Part shown: positions 1-8,388 of the stretch, piece by piece | How positions within the stretch are numbered: position 1 is the first letter of the stretch | How the letters are laid out: the number at the start of each line of letters is the position of its first letter | NCBI RefSeq assembly: GCF_017848315.1 | Contig: NZ_JAFKEC010000048.1 | Location: 1-43,399 of the forward strand | Reading direction: 5' to 3' | DNA length: 43,399 nt | DNA from: Pseudomonas palmensis | Lineage (GTDB): Bacteria; Pseudomonadota; Gammaproteobacteria; Pseudomonadales; Pseudomonadaceae | Translations under genes and position numbers: made by a program | The notes under the pieces: model-generated | Seen by the model: the letters and a program-made list of their open reading frames with translations, nothing else | Database searches by the model: none | What the model was told of the DNA's origin: nothing

Positions 1-65
1 CTCCCGCCCGCCGCGCGAATCGACGCGTACGCCCTGATCGCTTGGCCCACTGCAAGGAACCCTGC

Positions 66-1214
66 ATGTCTTCACGTACCTGGCTACTCTCCCTCTGCGC
101 TGCGGCGCTGTTGCCGCTGACCGCCACCGCCGCCCCCGAGCGCACCTTCCCCAGCGAAGAAGGCCAGCTCACCGTCAGTACCCTGGCCGAGGGGCTGAAG
201 AACCCCTGGGCGCTGGCGTTCCTGCCCGACGGGCAGGGCATGCTGGTGACCGAGCGCCAGGGCAACCTGCGCATCATCAGTGCCGACGGCAAGGTCGGTT
301 CGCCGTTGAGCGGCGTGCCGCAGGTGTGGGCCAAGGGGCAGGGCGGGTTGCTCGACGTGGCGCTGTCGCCGCAGTTCGAGCAGGACCGCATGGTCTACCT
401 CTCGTATGCCGAAGGCGGGGGTGATGGCGACACGGCCGGTACTACCGTGGGGCGCGGCCGCCTGTCGAGCGACAACCTGCGCCTGGACGACTTCAACGTG
501 ATCTTCCGCCAGCAGCCCAAGCTGTCCAGCGGCAACCACTTCGGTTCGCGGCTGGTGTTCGACCGCGACGGCTACCTGTTCATCGCCCTGGGCGAGAACA
601 ACCAGCGGCCCACCGCCCAGGACCTGGACAAGCTGCAGGGCAAGGTGGTGCGCATCCTGCCCGACGGCCAGGTGCCCAAGGACAACCCCTTTGTGGGCCA
701 GAGCAACGTGCGCCCCGAGATCTGGTCGTATGGCCATCGCAACCAGCAGGGCGCGGCATTGAACCCGTGGACAGGCGAACTGTGGACCAACGAGCACGGG
801 CCTCGCGGCGGCGACGAGATCAACATTCCCAAGCCGGGCAAGAACTACGGCTGGCCCCTGGCGACGCACGGCATCAACTACTCGCTGCTGCCGATACCCG
901 AGGCCAAGGGCAAGCGCGTCGAGGGCGCGGTGGACCCGCTGCACGTGTGGGAGAAGTCCCCGGCCATCAGCGGCATGGCGTTCTACGACAACCCGCGCTT
1001 CAAGGCCTGGGACCACAACCTGTTCATCGGCGCGCTGGCCGCCCAGGAGCTGATCCGCCTGCAACTGGATGGCGACAAGGTGGTGCATGAAGAGCGCCTG
1101 CTGGGGCAGTTGAATGCGCGTATTCGCGATGTGCGGGTGGGGCCGGACGGCTTTCTCTATGTGCTGACCGACGAGAGTGACGGTGCGCTGCTGAAGGTGG
1201 GCCTGACGCAGTAA
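66..1214 (+). CDS. PQQ-dependent aldose sugar dehydrogenase (Yli/Asd type), periplasmic
   Basis: Predicted soluble periplasmic quinoprotein that oxidises aldose sugars using PQQ, of the GSDH/Yli family. The 382-residue protein begins with a signal peptide (about residues 1-23, ending TATAA). Motifs typical of this six-bladed propeller family are visible: NPWALAFLPDG near the N-terminus, GNHFGSR with the likely catalytic histidine, LFIALGENN, and IWSYGHRNQQG followed by EHGPRGGDE and NYGWP. The start at 66 is preferred over an upstream TTG at 42 because AAGGA lies about 8 bases ahead and the signal peptide then begins correctly. It stands alone; a REP-like inverted repeat follows. The family is clear, but the preferred sugar cannot be read from sequence. 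Confidence 0.9.
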   Translation: MSSRTWLLSLCAAALLPLTATAAPERTFPSEEGQLTVSTLAEGLKNPWALAFLPDGQGMLVTERQGNLRIISADGKVGSPLSGVPQVWAKGQGGLLDVALSPQFEQDRMVYLSYAEGGGDGDTAGTTVGRGRLSSDNLRLDDFNVIFRQQPKLSSGNHFGSRLVFDRDGYLFIALGENNQRPTAQDLDKLQGKVVRILPDGQVPKDNPFVGQSNVRPEIWSYGHRNQQGAALNPWTGELWTNEHGPRGGDEINIPKPGKNYGWPLATHGINYSLLPIPEAKGKRVEGAVDPLHVWEKSPAISGMAFYDNPRFKAWDHNLFIGALAAQELIRLQLDGDKVVHEERLLGQLNARIRDVRVGPDGFLYVLTDESDGALLKVGLTQ

Positions 1215-1222
1215 GCGGTGGC

Positions 1223-1265
1223 GCGTGCTTCGCCGGCAAGGCCGGCTGCTGCAGGCGAAGCACGC
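1223..1265. repeat. REP-like inverted repeat
   Basis: The outer arms GCGTGCTTCGCC (1223-1234) and GGCGAAGCACGC (1254-1265) are exact complements and enclose a GCCGGCAAGGCCGGC core. It is the GCCGGC-type intergenic palindrome also found at 13450, 16000, 18400, 18841 and 37670, and may act as an mRNA 3' hairpin. Confidence 0.75.
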
Positions 1266-1318
1266 CCCGCAAACCTCACTGATGCTACCCTTGGCCTTTT
1301 TCCGCACAGGCCCCCGGC

Positions 1319-2428
1319 ATGTCCAGCCTCACCCCGCTGTCGTTGTACCAGCAATCCATCGAGCTCAATGGCTTCGTCCCCGACGCTGCGCAGCAGCATG
1401 CCGTCGACTGCCTTCAAGCCTGCTTCGAGGCTCTTGAGCGCGGCGAGGTGGCGCGTGGGGTATACCTGTGGGGCCCGGTCGGGCGCGGCAAGACCTGGCT
1501 CATGGACCAGTTCCACCGCTGCCTGCAGGTGCCCGCCCGCCGCCAGCACTTTCACCACTTCATGCGCTGGGTGCATCAGCGCCTGTTCCAGCTCAACGGC
1601 ACCGCCGACCCCTTGCAGGCCCTTGCCCACGGCCTGGCCGAAGAGATCCGCGTGCTGTGCTTCGACGAACTGTTCGTCAACGACATCGGTGACGCCATCA
1701 TTCTCGGTCGCCTGTTCCAGGTGCTGTTCGACAGCGGCGTGGTCATCGTCGCCACCTCCAACCAGCCGCCGGCGCAGCTCTACGCCGACGGTTTCAATCG
1801 CGAACGCTTCGTGCCGGCGATTGCCGCCATCGAGCGGCACATGCACGTAGTGGCGGTGGACGGCGGCCAGGACCATCGCCTGCATCCCGGTGCCGAACTG
1901 CAACGCTACTGGGTGCGCCAGCCGGGCCAGCCCAGCGCGCTGGCCCAGGTGTTCGAGCAGTCGAGCGCGGGTGAACCGGTCAGCCGCGAGGACCTGAGCC
2001 TGGGCTACCGCACGGTCAAGGTGGTGCGACGCAGCACCTCGGCGGTGTGGTGCACTTACAACGAACTGTGCGAGCAGCCCCTGGCCGCCATGGACTTCAT
2101 GGCCCTGTGTGATCGCTTCAAGGTCATTCTGCTGGGCGAAGTGCCTGCACTCGGGGCCCGGCAACGACCGGGCAGAATCGCCCGCGGCACCGAGGACGGC
2201 GCCGAGCGGGTAGTGGCGGGGGATCGCGAACTGCCGCAGCTGTCGATTCACGACGACAGCGTGCGGCGCTTCATCGCGCTGGTCGATGAATGCTATGACC
2301 GCCGCGTGGCGCTGTACGTGGAGGCCGAGGTGGCACTCGAGGCGCTGTATACCGAAGGCTACCTGGAGTTCCCATTCCGTCGCACCCTCAGCCGGCTGCG
2401 CGAGATGCAACTGCAACGCTTCTGCTGA
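1319..2428 (+). CDS. zapE: ZapE/AFG1-family ATPase
   Basis: P-loop ATPase of the AFG1/ZapE family; E. coli ZapE binds the Z-ring and is needed for division under stress. The 369-residue length is close to the E. coli protein. Walker A is GPVGRGKT (residues 52-59), Walker B is VLCFDE (about 112-117), and an ATSNQPP sensor segment follows at about 146-152, in the order expected for the family. The C-terminal part contains the AFG1-typical YNELCEQPL and FMALCDRFK. The ATG at 1319 is the first in frame. The gene is convergent with the membrane protein at 2435, with only six bases between stops and no visible terminator. P. putida-group strains may carry more than one family member, so the symbol denotes family rather than proven orthology. 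Confidence 0.85.
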   Translation: MSSLTPLSLYQQSIELNGFVPDAAQQHAVDCLQACFEALERGEVARGVYLWGPVGRGKTWLMDQFHRCLQVPARRQHFHHFMRWVHQRLFQLNGTADPLQALAHGLAEEIRVLCFDELFVNDIGDAIILGRLFQVLFDSGVVIVATSNQPPAQLYADGFNRERFVPAIAAIERHMHVVAVDGGQDHRLHPGAELQRYWVRQPGQPSALAQVFEQSSAGEPVSREDLSLGYRTVKVVRRSTSAVWCTYNELCEQPLAAMDFMALCDRFKVILLGEVPALGARQRPGRIARGTEDGAERVVAGDRELPQLSIHDDSVRRFIALVDECYDRRVALYVEAEVALEALYTEGYLEFPFRRTLSRLREMQLQRFC

Positions 2429-2434
2429 AGCCGC

Positions 2435-2869
2435 TCAGCTGTGCACCCAGCCCAGGGTCAACAGCACCAGCACCAGGTAACGCCCGGCCTTGGCCACGGT
2501 CACCAGCAGCATGAAACGCCAGAATGGCTCGCGCATGATCCCGGCGATCAGCGTCAGCGGGTCGCCGATCACCGGCATCCAGCTCAACAGCAGCGACCAC
2601 TGGCCATAGCGCTGGTAGCGCTGCTGGGCCCTGTCCAGCTGGGCCTGGCTGAACGGAAACCAGCGCTTGTCGCGCAAGTGCTCGATACCCCGACCCAGCA
2701 GCCAGTTGACCACCGAGCCCAGTACATTGCCGGCGGTGGCAATCGCCAGCAGCAGCAACCAGGCATCAGGTTCGTGCAGCAGCAGCCCGACCAATACCGC
2801 CTCGGACTGCAACGGCAGCAGGGTGGCGGCGCCAAAGGCGCTGAGGAACAGCCCCCAGCCGCTCAGCAT
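2435..2869 (-). CDS. YqaA family (DedA-like) inner-membrane protein
   Basis: Small polytopic membrane protein of 144 residues in the YqaA/SNARE-associated (DedA-related) family. Hydrophobic segments lie at about 4-28, 33-55, 95-115 and 120-142. The family signatures GSVVNWLLGR, a basic middle (RDKRWFPF) and WMPVIGDPLTLIAG are present; the last corresponds to the re-entrant loop of DedA-like transporters, where Pro and Asp are conserved. Substrate and role are unknown; DedA relatives are implicated in lipid carrier flipping and membrane potential homeostasis. It lies 10 bases downstream of the DUF411 gene on the same strand and is probably co-transcribed with it. Confidence 0.85.
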   Translation of the reverse strand: MLSGWGLFLSAFGAATLLPLQSEAVLVGLLLHEPDAWLLLLAIATAGNVLGSVVNWLLGRGIEHLRDKRWFPFSQAQLDRAQQRYQRYGQWSLLLSWMPVIGDPLTLIAGIMREPFWRFMLLVTVAKAGRYLVLVLLTLGWVHS

Positions 2870-2879
2870 GGCGCCGTGC

Positions 2880-3311
2880 TCACGGGTAGTTGGCGACCAC
2901 TTCGTCGGTGCCGTCGCGGGTCAGGCCGATGACCTGGTAGGCATCCTTGTGATCGCCCATTTCCATGCCTGGCGAGCCCATCGGCATGCCCGGCACGGCC
3001 AGGCCGCGCAGGTCGGGACGCTTGGCCAGCAGCTGGATCTGCTCGGCCGGCACATGGCCCTCGACGAACTTGCCGTCGATCACCCCGGTGTGGCACGACG
3101 CCAGGCGCGGCGCCACGCCCAGGCGCTGCTTGACTGCACTCATGTTCGGCTCCACATGGTCATTCACGCTAAAGCCGTTGTCGCGCAGGTGGCTGATCCA
3201 TTCCTTGCAGCAACCGCAGTTGGGGTCGCGGTACACATCGATGGTCTGGCCGGCCTGGGCCAGCGCACTCATGGCCAGCAGGCCGAAGGCAACGAAATTC
3301 TTTTTCAGCAT
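2880..3311 (-). CDS. DUF411 periplasmic metal-binding protein
   Basis: A 143-residue exported protein. The signal peptide (about 1-20, cleavage after AQA) is followed by a thioredoxin-like start IDVYRDPNCGCCKEW holding the DUF411 CxCC motif. Other family features are CHTGVIDGKFVEGHVP and a Met/His-rich loop, VPGMPMGSPGMEMGDHKDAY, that could bind Cu(I) or Ag(I). DUF411 proteins are often found with copper or silver resistance genes. A candidate box for a CopR/CusR-type regulator sits about 130 bases upstream (3441-3456), supporting a copper-linked role; that regulation is inferred. The downstream yqaA-like gene is 10 bases away and probably shares the transcript. Confidence 0.88.
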   Translation of the reverse strand: MLKKNFVAFGLLAMSALAQAGQTIDVYRDPNCGCCKEWISHLRDNGFSVNDHVEPNMSAVKQRLGVAPRLASCHTGVIDGKFVEGHVPAEQIQLLAKRPDLRGLAVPGMPMGSPGMEMGDHKDAYQVIGLTRDGTDEVVANYP

Positions 3312-3440
3312 CGTGGATCTCCGGGGCCGCCGTCAGGGCAACCCGCGTCTCGAATGATCGGTGGTCGGTCAGTGCAACAGGGTAACCGGGCTCATGGCTG
3401 GAGCATAGCCGGGTGAAGCTGTCGCCAGACTGAGCGCTGC

Positions 3441-3456
3441 ATTACAGATTTGTAAG
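3441..3456. promoter_or_regulatory. Candidate CopR/CusR-type response-regulator box
   Basis: ATTACAGATTTGTAAG contains the inverted repeat TTACA-GAT-TTGTAA. Heavy-metal response regulators of the CusR/HprR/CopR group recognise TTACAnnnTGTAA-like palindromes. It lies 130 bases upstream of the DUF411 start on the minus strand and about 124 bases upstream of the desaturase-family gene on the plus strand, so either could be the target. Confidence 0.45.
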
Positions 3457-3579
3457 GTAGGACACTGCCTGCGTGACCTGTGGGAGCACTCGCTCCTCTA
3501 ACCCCAAACGATGGCGTCGTGCCTGGTCAGGGCGACCATCGGTGATGGAGTACCACAGTCAATCAAGGAAACATGACCC

Positions 3580-4716
3580 ATGCAGGCACTCAAGGCCTAC
3601 TTCAAGCGTCACGGGCACGAGCCGTTCCGGTTCGGTGAAGGGCGTATCAGCGGCTACCTGTCGGCCATGCTCGGCTTGCTCAGCCTGCTGGCGGTGCTGT
3701 GCTTTCTGTTCCCGCAGTGGCTGACCTTCGGCGAGTTCCGCAAGGTCTACAGCGAGCAGTTCGCCCGCACCCTGCTGCTGGCCGGGCTGGTGCTGGCGTT
3801 CAGCCTGGGCACCCTCAACATCCTGCTCAACCGGCGCAAGCGCCTGGGCTTCACCGGCATCAGCGCGGCGGGCCTGGCCGTGTTTCTGGGCGGCACCAAC
3901 ATTCAGACCGAAACCATCGGCCAAACCCCGTATTCCCTTGGCCTTGACTGGTTCGTGCTGGCGCTGCTGGTTTCGGCGATCATCTTCATCCCGCTGGAAA
4001 AGCTCTACGCCAAGGACCCGCAGCAGAACATCCTGCGCCCGCAGTGGCGCACCGACCTGAGCTACTTCTTCGTCAGTCACATGCTGGTGCAGTTCATCCT
4101 GATCTTCGTCACCGCCTCGTCCACCTGGCTGGCCGGCTGGGTGGTGTCCGAAACGCTGCAGGCCAAGGTGCAGAGCCTGCCGATCGTGGTGCAGTTCGTG
4201 CTGGCGGTGTTCGTCGCCGACCTGGGGCAGTACTGGCTGCACCGCCTTTACCACGTGGTGCCGTGGATGTGGCGCTTCCATGCGGTGCACCATTCCAGCA
4301 CCGCGATGGACTGGCTGGCCGGCTCGCGCATCCATTTCGCCGAAATCCTGCTGACCCGCACCGGCGTGCTGGTACCGCTGATCCTGCTGGGCTTCTCGCC
4401 GCAGGCGATGAATGCCTACGTGATCCTGGTGGGCGTGCAGGCGGTGCTGGCGCATGCCAACGTGCGAATCGACGGCGGCTGGCTGAACTACGTGCTGGTG
4501 ATGCCGCGCTACCACCACTGGCACCATGCCCGGCACAAGGACTACATCTACAAGAACTACGCGATCCACCTGCCCCTGGTCGACATGCTGTTCGGCACCT
4601 TCAAGCTGCCGCGCAAGGAATGGCCGACCCGCTACGGCGTGTTCGGCAAGGACCTGCCCGAAGGCATCGTGCGCCAGCACCTGTACCCGCTGCAAAAGCC
4701 CGAGCCCAAGGCCTGA
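3580..4716 (+). CDS. Sterol desaturase / fatty-acid hydroxylase superfamily membrane protein
   Basis: A 378-residue integral membrane protein of the fatty-acid hydroxylase superfamily, whose members use a di-iron centre held by histidine clusters to hydroxylate or desaturate lipids. Four N-terminal hydrophobic segments (about 27-47, 64-84, 93-108, 122-142) and two more near 160-220 precede the catalytic core. The histidine boxes are HRLYH, HAVHH, a single His in LAHANVR, and HHWHHARH. The iron-box set looks complete, so an active enzyme is likely; the lipid substrate is unknown. ATG at 3580 follows AAGGAAACATGACCC, giving a usable ribosome site. It is monocistronic in appearance. Confidence 0.85.
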   Translation: MQALKAYFKRHGHEPFRFGEGRISGYLSAMLGLLSLLAVLCFLFPQWLTFGEFRKVYSEQFARTLLLAGLVLAFSLGTLNILLNRRKRLGFTGISAAGLAVFLGGTNIQTETIGQTPYSLGLDWFVLALLVSAIIFIPLEKLYAKDPQQNILRPQWRTDLSYFFVSHMLVQFILIFVTASSTWLAGWVVSETLQAKVQSLPIVVQFVLAVFVADLGQYWLHRLYHVVPWMWRFHAVHHSSTAMDWLAGSRIHFAEILLTRTGVLVPLILLGFSPQAMNAYVILVGVQAVLAHANVRIDGGWLNYVLVMPRYHHWHHARHKDYIYKNYAIHLPLVDMLFGTFKLPRKEWPTRYGVFGKDLPEGIVRQHLYPLQKPEPKA

Positions 4717-4786
4717 TAGCCCTTTGCCCGCTGCCCCATGCTGCGTTAGCCTTGCCGGGTGAACGGCATTGGGGCCAGGAGTATCC

Positions 4787-5533
4787 ATGGACAACGTGAT
4801 CATCATTACCGGCGCCGGTCGCGGCATTGGCGCGGCCACTGCGCTGGCCGCTGCGCGGGCCGGCTACCGCATCTGCATCAACTACCTTGCTGATGACGCC
4901 TCGGCCCATCGCGTGCTGGAGCAGGTGCGCGCGCTGGGTGCCGAGGCGATCACGGTGCGCGCCGATGTCAGCGTCGAGGATGAAATCATCCAGCTGTTCC
5001 AGCGTGTCGACAAGGAACTGGGCCGGGTCACGGCGCTGGTCAACAACGCCGGCACCATCGGCCACCAGAGCCGGGTGGAAGAGATGTCCGAGTTTCGCCT
5101 GCTCAAGCTGATGAAAACCAACGTGGTGGGGCCGATGCTGTGCGCCAGGCATGCGCTGCAACGCATGTCGACCCGCCATGGCGGGCCGGGCGGTGCCATC
5201 GTCAACGTGTCATCGGTGGCCGCGCGGTTGGGTTCGCCCAACGAGTATGTCGACTACGCCGCCTCCAAGGGCGCGCTGGACACCTTCACCCTGGGCCTGG
5301 CCAAGGAAGTGGCGGGCGAGGGCGTGCGTGTCAATGGCGTACGGCCGGGCTACATCTTCACCGACTTCCATGCCCTCAGCGGCGATGCCGAGCGGGTTCG
5401 CAAGCTGGAACCGGGCATCCCCATGGGCCGTGGCGGGCAGGCGGCCGAAGTGGCCGAAGCGATCCTGTGGCTACTGTCGGACAAGGCCTCCTACACCACC
5501 GGCAGCTTCATCGACCTGGGCGGTGGGCGCTGA
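4787..5533 (+). CDS. SDR-family NAD(P)-dependent oxidoreductase
   Basis: Classical short-chain dehydrogenase of 248 residues. The cofactor-binding motif TGAGRGIG is at 8-15, NNAG at 86-89, and the catalytic Ser (about 142-143), Tyr157 and Lys161 (YAASK) are all present. The C-terminal RVNGVRPGYIFTD and the TGSFIDLGGG end are typical of glucose-1-dehydrogenase-like or YgfF-like SDRs. The ATG at 4787 is chosen over an upstream in-frame TTG (4769) because CAGGAG precedes it at normal spacing and the Rossmann fold then starts at residue 3. The small DUF1289 gene follows after 9 bases, so the two are probably one transcript. Substrate unknown. Confidence 0.9.
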   Translation: MDNVIIITGAGRGIGAATALAAARAGYRICINYLADDASAHRVLEQVRALGAEAITVRADVSVEDEIIQLFQRVDKELGRVTALVNNAGTIGHQSRVEEMSEFRLLKLMKTNVVGPMLCARHALQRMSTRHGGPGGAIVNVSSVAARLGSPNEYVDYAASKGALDTFTLGLAKEVAGEGVRVNGVRPGYIFTDFHALSGDAERVRKLEPGIPMGRGGQAAEVAEAILWLLSDKASYTTGSFIDLGGGR

Positions 5534-5542
5534 GCGCGCAGC

Positions 5543-5728
5543 ATGGCCAAGGATATCGACAACCCGTGCATTTCGGCGTGCAAGCTCAGCGGCGAGCTGT
5601 GCGTGAGCTGCGGGCGCAGCAAGGACGAGATCAAGCAGTGGAAGCGCATGAAGCGGCCCGAGAAGATGGCCACGGTGGAGCGGGCGGCCAAGCGCCTGAA
5701 GGCCCTGAAGAAGAAAAACAAGCGCTAG
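5543..5728 (+). CDS. DUF1289 small four-cysteine protein
   Basis: A 61-residue protein with the DUF1289 pattern: NPC at residue 9, then cysteines 13, 20 and 23, giving a probable zinc knuckle (CxxxC...CxxC), followed by GRSKDEIKQW. The C-terminus is very lysine-rich (KALKKKNKR), which would suit nucleic-acid contact, though this is inference. It lies 9 bases after the SDR stop and is likely its operon partner. Function unknown. Confidence 0.88.
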   Translation: MAKDIDNPCISACKLSGELCVSCGRSKDEIKQWKRMKRPEKMATVERAAKRLKALKKKNKR

Positions 5729-5769
5729 GCCGCAGGTAGCGCGCCATCCTGACGCGCCCCCAGCGGTGG

Positions 5770-6804
5770 TCAGTGGGTGTTGACTAGGTCCTCTTCCTCC
5801 AGCCCGCGCGAGGCGCGGCCGACCAGCAACGGGTCGGGCTGGTGGGCGACTTTCGGGTCCTTGTCGGGGTAGTCCAGCGTGTGCAGGAAGTGGCGGATGC
5901 AGTTCAGGCGCGCGCGCTTCTTGTCGTCCGACTTGATCACGGTCCACGGCGCATCGGCAGTATCGGTGTGGAAGTACATCGCCTCCTTGGCGGCGGTGTA
6001 CTCGTCCCACTTGTCCAGCGACTTGATGTCGATGGGCGAGAGCTTCCAGTGCTTGAGCGGGTCGTCACGGCGCGAGATGAACCGGCGCAGTTGCTCTTCG
6101 CGGTTCACCGAGAACCAGAACTTGAACAGCAGGATGCCGCTGTTGCACAGCATGCGTTCAAGCTCCGGGGTCTGACGCATGAACTCCAGGTACTGCATCG
6201 GCGTGCAGAAGTCCATCACCCGCTCGACGCCGGCGCGGTTGTACCAGGAGCGGTCGAAGAAGACCATTTCACCGGCGGTGGGCAGGTGCTGGATATAGCG
6301 CTGGAAGTACCACTGGCCCTTCTCCTGGTCGGAAGGTTTTTCCAGGGCCACGATACGTGCGCCACGCGGGTTCAGGTGCTCCATGAAGCGCTTGATGGTG
6401 CCGCCCTTGCCGGCGGCATCGCGGCCTTCGAACAGCACCACGATGCGCTGGCCGGTGGCTTTTACCCAGTTCTGTACCTTCAGCAGCTCTATCTGCAACT
6501 CATGCTTGGCCTTTTCGTACTCGGCGCGGCGCATGCGGTTGCGGTAGGGGTAATTGGCGGGCAGGGCGGCAGACACGCTGTCTTCGTTGGAGCCGCGACG
6601 CGGCGCACTGGCCACCTGCAGCGCGGCAGGCTCGTGGCTGATGGCACTGATTTCGATTTCGGCAGGGATCACCTGAGCAGGCTTGCGCGGGGCGCGTGGG
6701 CGGCGCGAACGAGTGACGGCCGCTTTGGGCGTGGCCGGCGAACTGCTGTCGTTGGACGAGGCGGATGGCAGGGGCAGGGGGTGTACGGTGGATTCTTCGC
6801 TCAT
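5770..6804 (-). CDS. ppk2: Polyphosphate kinase 2 (PPK2)
   Basis: PPK2-family nucleotide kinase that transfers phosphate between polyphosphate and nucleotides. Of its 344 residues, the first 85 or so form a Ser/Thr/Pro/Ala-rich, apparently disordered extension. The kinase domain follows, with Walker A EGRDAAGKGG (126-135), NPRGARIVALEKP, the Walker B/lid region FDRSWYNRAG (183-192), and FKFWFSVNREEQLRRF and KLSPIDIKSLDKW typical of the family. All core motifs are intact. The gene is transcribed away from the REP pair at 6925-6998 and appears monocistronic. PPK2 proteins can favour GDP/GTP or ADP/ATP; sequence alone does not settle which. Confidence 0.95.
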   Translation of the reverse strand: MSEESTVHPLPLPSASSNDSSSPATPKAAVTRSRRPRAPRKPAQVIPAEIEISAISHEPAALQVASAPRRGSNEDSVSAALPANYPYRNRMRRAEYEKAKHELQIELLKVQNWVKATGQRIVVLFEGRDAAGKGGTIKRFMEHLNPRGARIVALEKPSDQEKGQWYFQRYIQHLPTAGEMVFFDRSWYNRAGVERVMDFCTPMQYLEFMRQTPELERMLCNSGILLFKFWFSVNREEQLRRFISRRDDPLKHWKLSPIDIKSLDKWDEYTAAKEAMYFHTDTADAPWTVIKSDDKKRARLNCIRHFLHTLDYPDKDPKVAHQPDPLLVGRASRGLEEEDLVNTH

Positions 6805-6924
6805 GGTGGGCCTGTTTTGCGTTCTGATTTCCTCTATCTAGTGTAGGAGTGTGATTTTGCGATCTGTTGATCCTGGTCAATAGCGTGGAGGCAAGTGGCC
6901 ATATATCACGCGGTAACGGTGGTG

Positions 6925-6998
6925 CTGCAATCGCGGGTCAAGCCCGCTCCCACAGAAACCGTCGAACCTGTGGGAGCGGGCTTGACCCGCGATTGCAG
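6925..6998. repeat. BIME: perfect 30-bp inverted REP pair
   Basis: Positions 6925-6954 and 6969-6998 are exact reverse complements, 30 bases each, separated by 14 bases. Each unit contains the GCGGGTCAAGCCCGC core. It lies between the monooxygenase 3' end and the PPK2 promoter. The same family recurs at 24146-24212. Confidence 0.9.
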
Positions 6999-7009
6999 AC
7001 GGCACGGTC

Positions 7010-8371
7010 TCAGATCTGCACCAACCGCCCCGCATGCTCGGCCGGCAACCGATCCCCACGCCCGAACAGCTTGTGGCGCAAGGTGCCCGCCTCATACTCG
7101 GTGCGATAGCGCCCGCGCCGCTGCAGTTCCGGCACCACCGTGTCGACCACCGCCTGCAGGTCATCCGGCACCACCGCGTAGGTGAGGTTGAAGCCGTCGA
7201 TGCCGGTGGCATCCAGCCACTGCTCCAGCTGGTCGGCAATCTCCACCGGCGACCCCAGCAGCACCGGGCCACGCCCGCCCAGGCTGACGAACTCCGCCGC
7301 CTCGCGCACGGTCCAGCGCCGGTTCGGGTCCGACCTGGTAAAGGCGGCCAGCGCCGTGCGCCCGGCATCGTTCTCGATGTACTCGATCAGCGCATCCGGC
7401 TCCAGGTTGGAAAAATCGATCCCGGTCCAGCCCGACAGCAAGGCCAGCGCCGCCTCGATATCCACGTACTGGCGGTACTCGTCCAGCCTGGCCTGGGCCG
7501 CTTCGCGCGTGTCACCCACGATCAGCAGCGCCTGCGCGTATATCAGCACCTCGTTCTCCTGGCGCCCGGCCTCGCGCGTGGCCTGGCGAATGCCGTCCAC
7601 ATAGCTGCGCAGTACCGTCTGGGTCGGGCCGCTGATGAACACGCATTCGGCGTGGGTAGCGGCAAAGCGCTGCCCGCGTGCCGAGGCGCCGGCCTGGAAC
7701 AGCACCGGGGTGCGTTGTGGCGATGGTTCGCTCAGGTGCACGCCAGGCACCTGGAAGTGCGCACCGGCATGCCCGATCGGATGCACCCGCGCAGGCTCCA
7801 CGAACACCCCGCGGCCCCGGTCGCGGACCACTGCATCGTCGTCCCAGCTCTTCTCCCACAGCTTGTAGAGCACCTGCAGGTACTCCTCGGCCAGCTCGTA
7901 ACGCTCGTCGTGGGCCAGCTGCCGGGCCAGCCCCAGGTTGCGCGCGGCGCTGTCCAGGTAGCCGGTGACGATGTTCCAGCCCACCCGCCCGTCGCTCAGG
8001 TGATCGAGGGTCGACATGCGCCGGGCGAACGGGTACGGGTGCTCATAGGTGAGGCTGAAGGTGATGCCGAAGCCCAGGTGCTCGGTGACCCCGGCCATGG
8101 CCGGCACGATCAGCAACGGATCGTTCACCGGTACCTGCACGCCGCCGCGCAGGGCTGCGTCGTGGCTGCCCTGGTACACGTCGTACACGCCCAGCACATC
8201 CGCGATGAACAGCGCGTCGAAACGTCCGCGCTCCAGCAGCCTGGCCAGCCCGGTCCAGTAGCTCAGGCGATTGAAATCGCTGCTGGTGTTGCGTGGGTGG
8301 CGCCATAGCCCCGGCGACTGGTGCGTGGCGGCGTTCATGCTGAAGGCGTTGAAACGGATGGGCTTGGACAT
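7010..8371 (-). CDS. LLM-class flavin-dependent monooxygenase (NtaA/SnaA/DszA type)
   Basis: A 453-residue bacterial-luciferase-like monooxygenase of the NtaA/SnaA/SoxA/DszA branch, which uses reduced FMN from a separate reductase. Recognisable segments are NAFSMNAATHQSPGLWRHP at the start, FIADVLGVYD, TFSLTYEHPYPFARR, STLDHLSDGRVGWNIVTGY and LFQAGASARGQRFAATHAE. The start at 8371 is preferred to longer frames because family similarity begins there and it lies 17 bases after the stop of the upstream binding-protein gene. The pairing with a sulfonate-type binding protein suggests desulfonation or related sulfur scavenging. No FMN reductase gene lies nearby, so reduced flavin must come from elsewhere. 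Substrate unknown. Confidence 0.88.
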   Translation of the reverse strand: MSKPIRFNAFSMNAATHQSPGLWRHPRNTSSDFNRLSYWTGLARLLERGRFDALFIADVLGVYDVYQGSHDAALRGGVQVPVNDPLLIVPAMAGVTEHLGFGITFSLTYEHPYPFARRMSTLDHLSDGRVGWNIVTGYLDSAARNLGLARQLAHDERYELAEEYLQVLYKLWEKSWDDDAVVRDRGRGVFVEPARVHPIGHAGAHFQVPGVHLSEPSPQRTPVLFQAGASARGQRFAATHAECVFISGPTQTVLRSYVDGIRQATREAGRQENEVLIYAQALLIVGDTREAAQARLDEYRQYVDIEAALALLSGWTGIDFSNLEPDALIEYIENDAGRTALAAFTRSDPNRRWTVREAAEFVSLGGRGPVLLGSPVEIADQLEQWLDATGIDGFNLTYAVVPDDLQAVVDTVVPELQRRGRYRTEYEAGTLRHKLFGRGDRLPAEHAGRLVQI

Positions 8372-8388
8372 GCTCGAATCGCTCGCGG

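Noticed and set aside
1..65. The tail of an upstream gene at the left edge
   Set aside because: There is too little sequence to identify a coding frame or product, so nothing is claimed.
6925..6998. CRISPR-like repeat array
   Set aside because: There are only two inverted units with a 14-base spacer and no direct repeats or spacers of regular length; this is a BIME.
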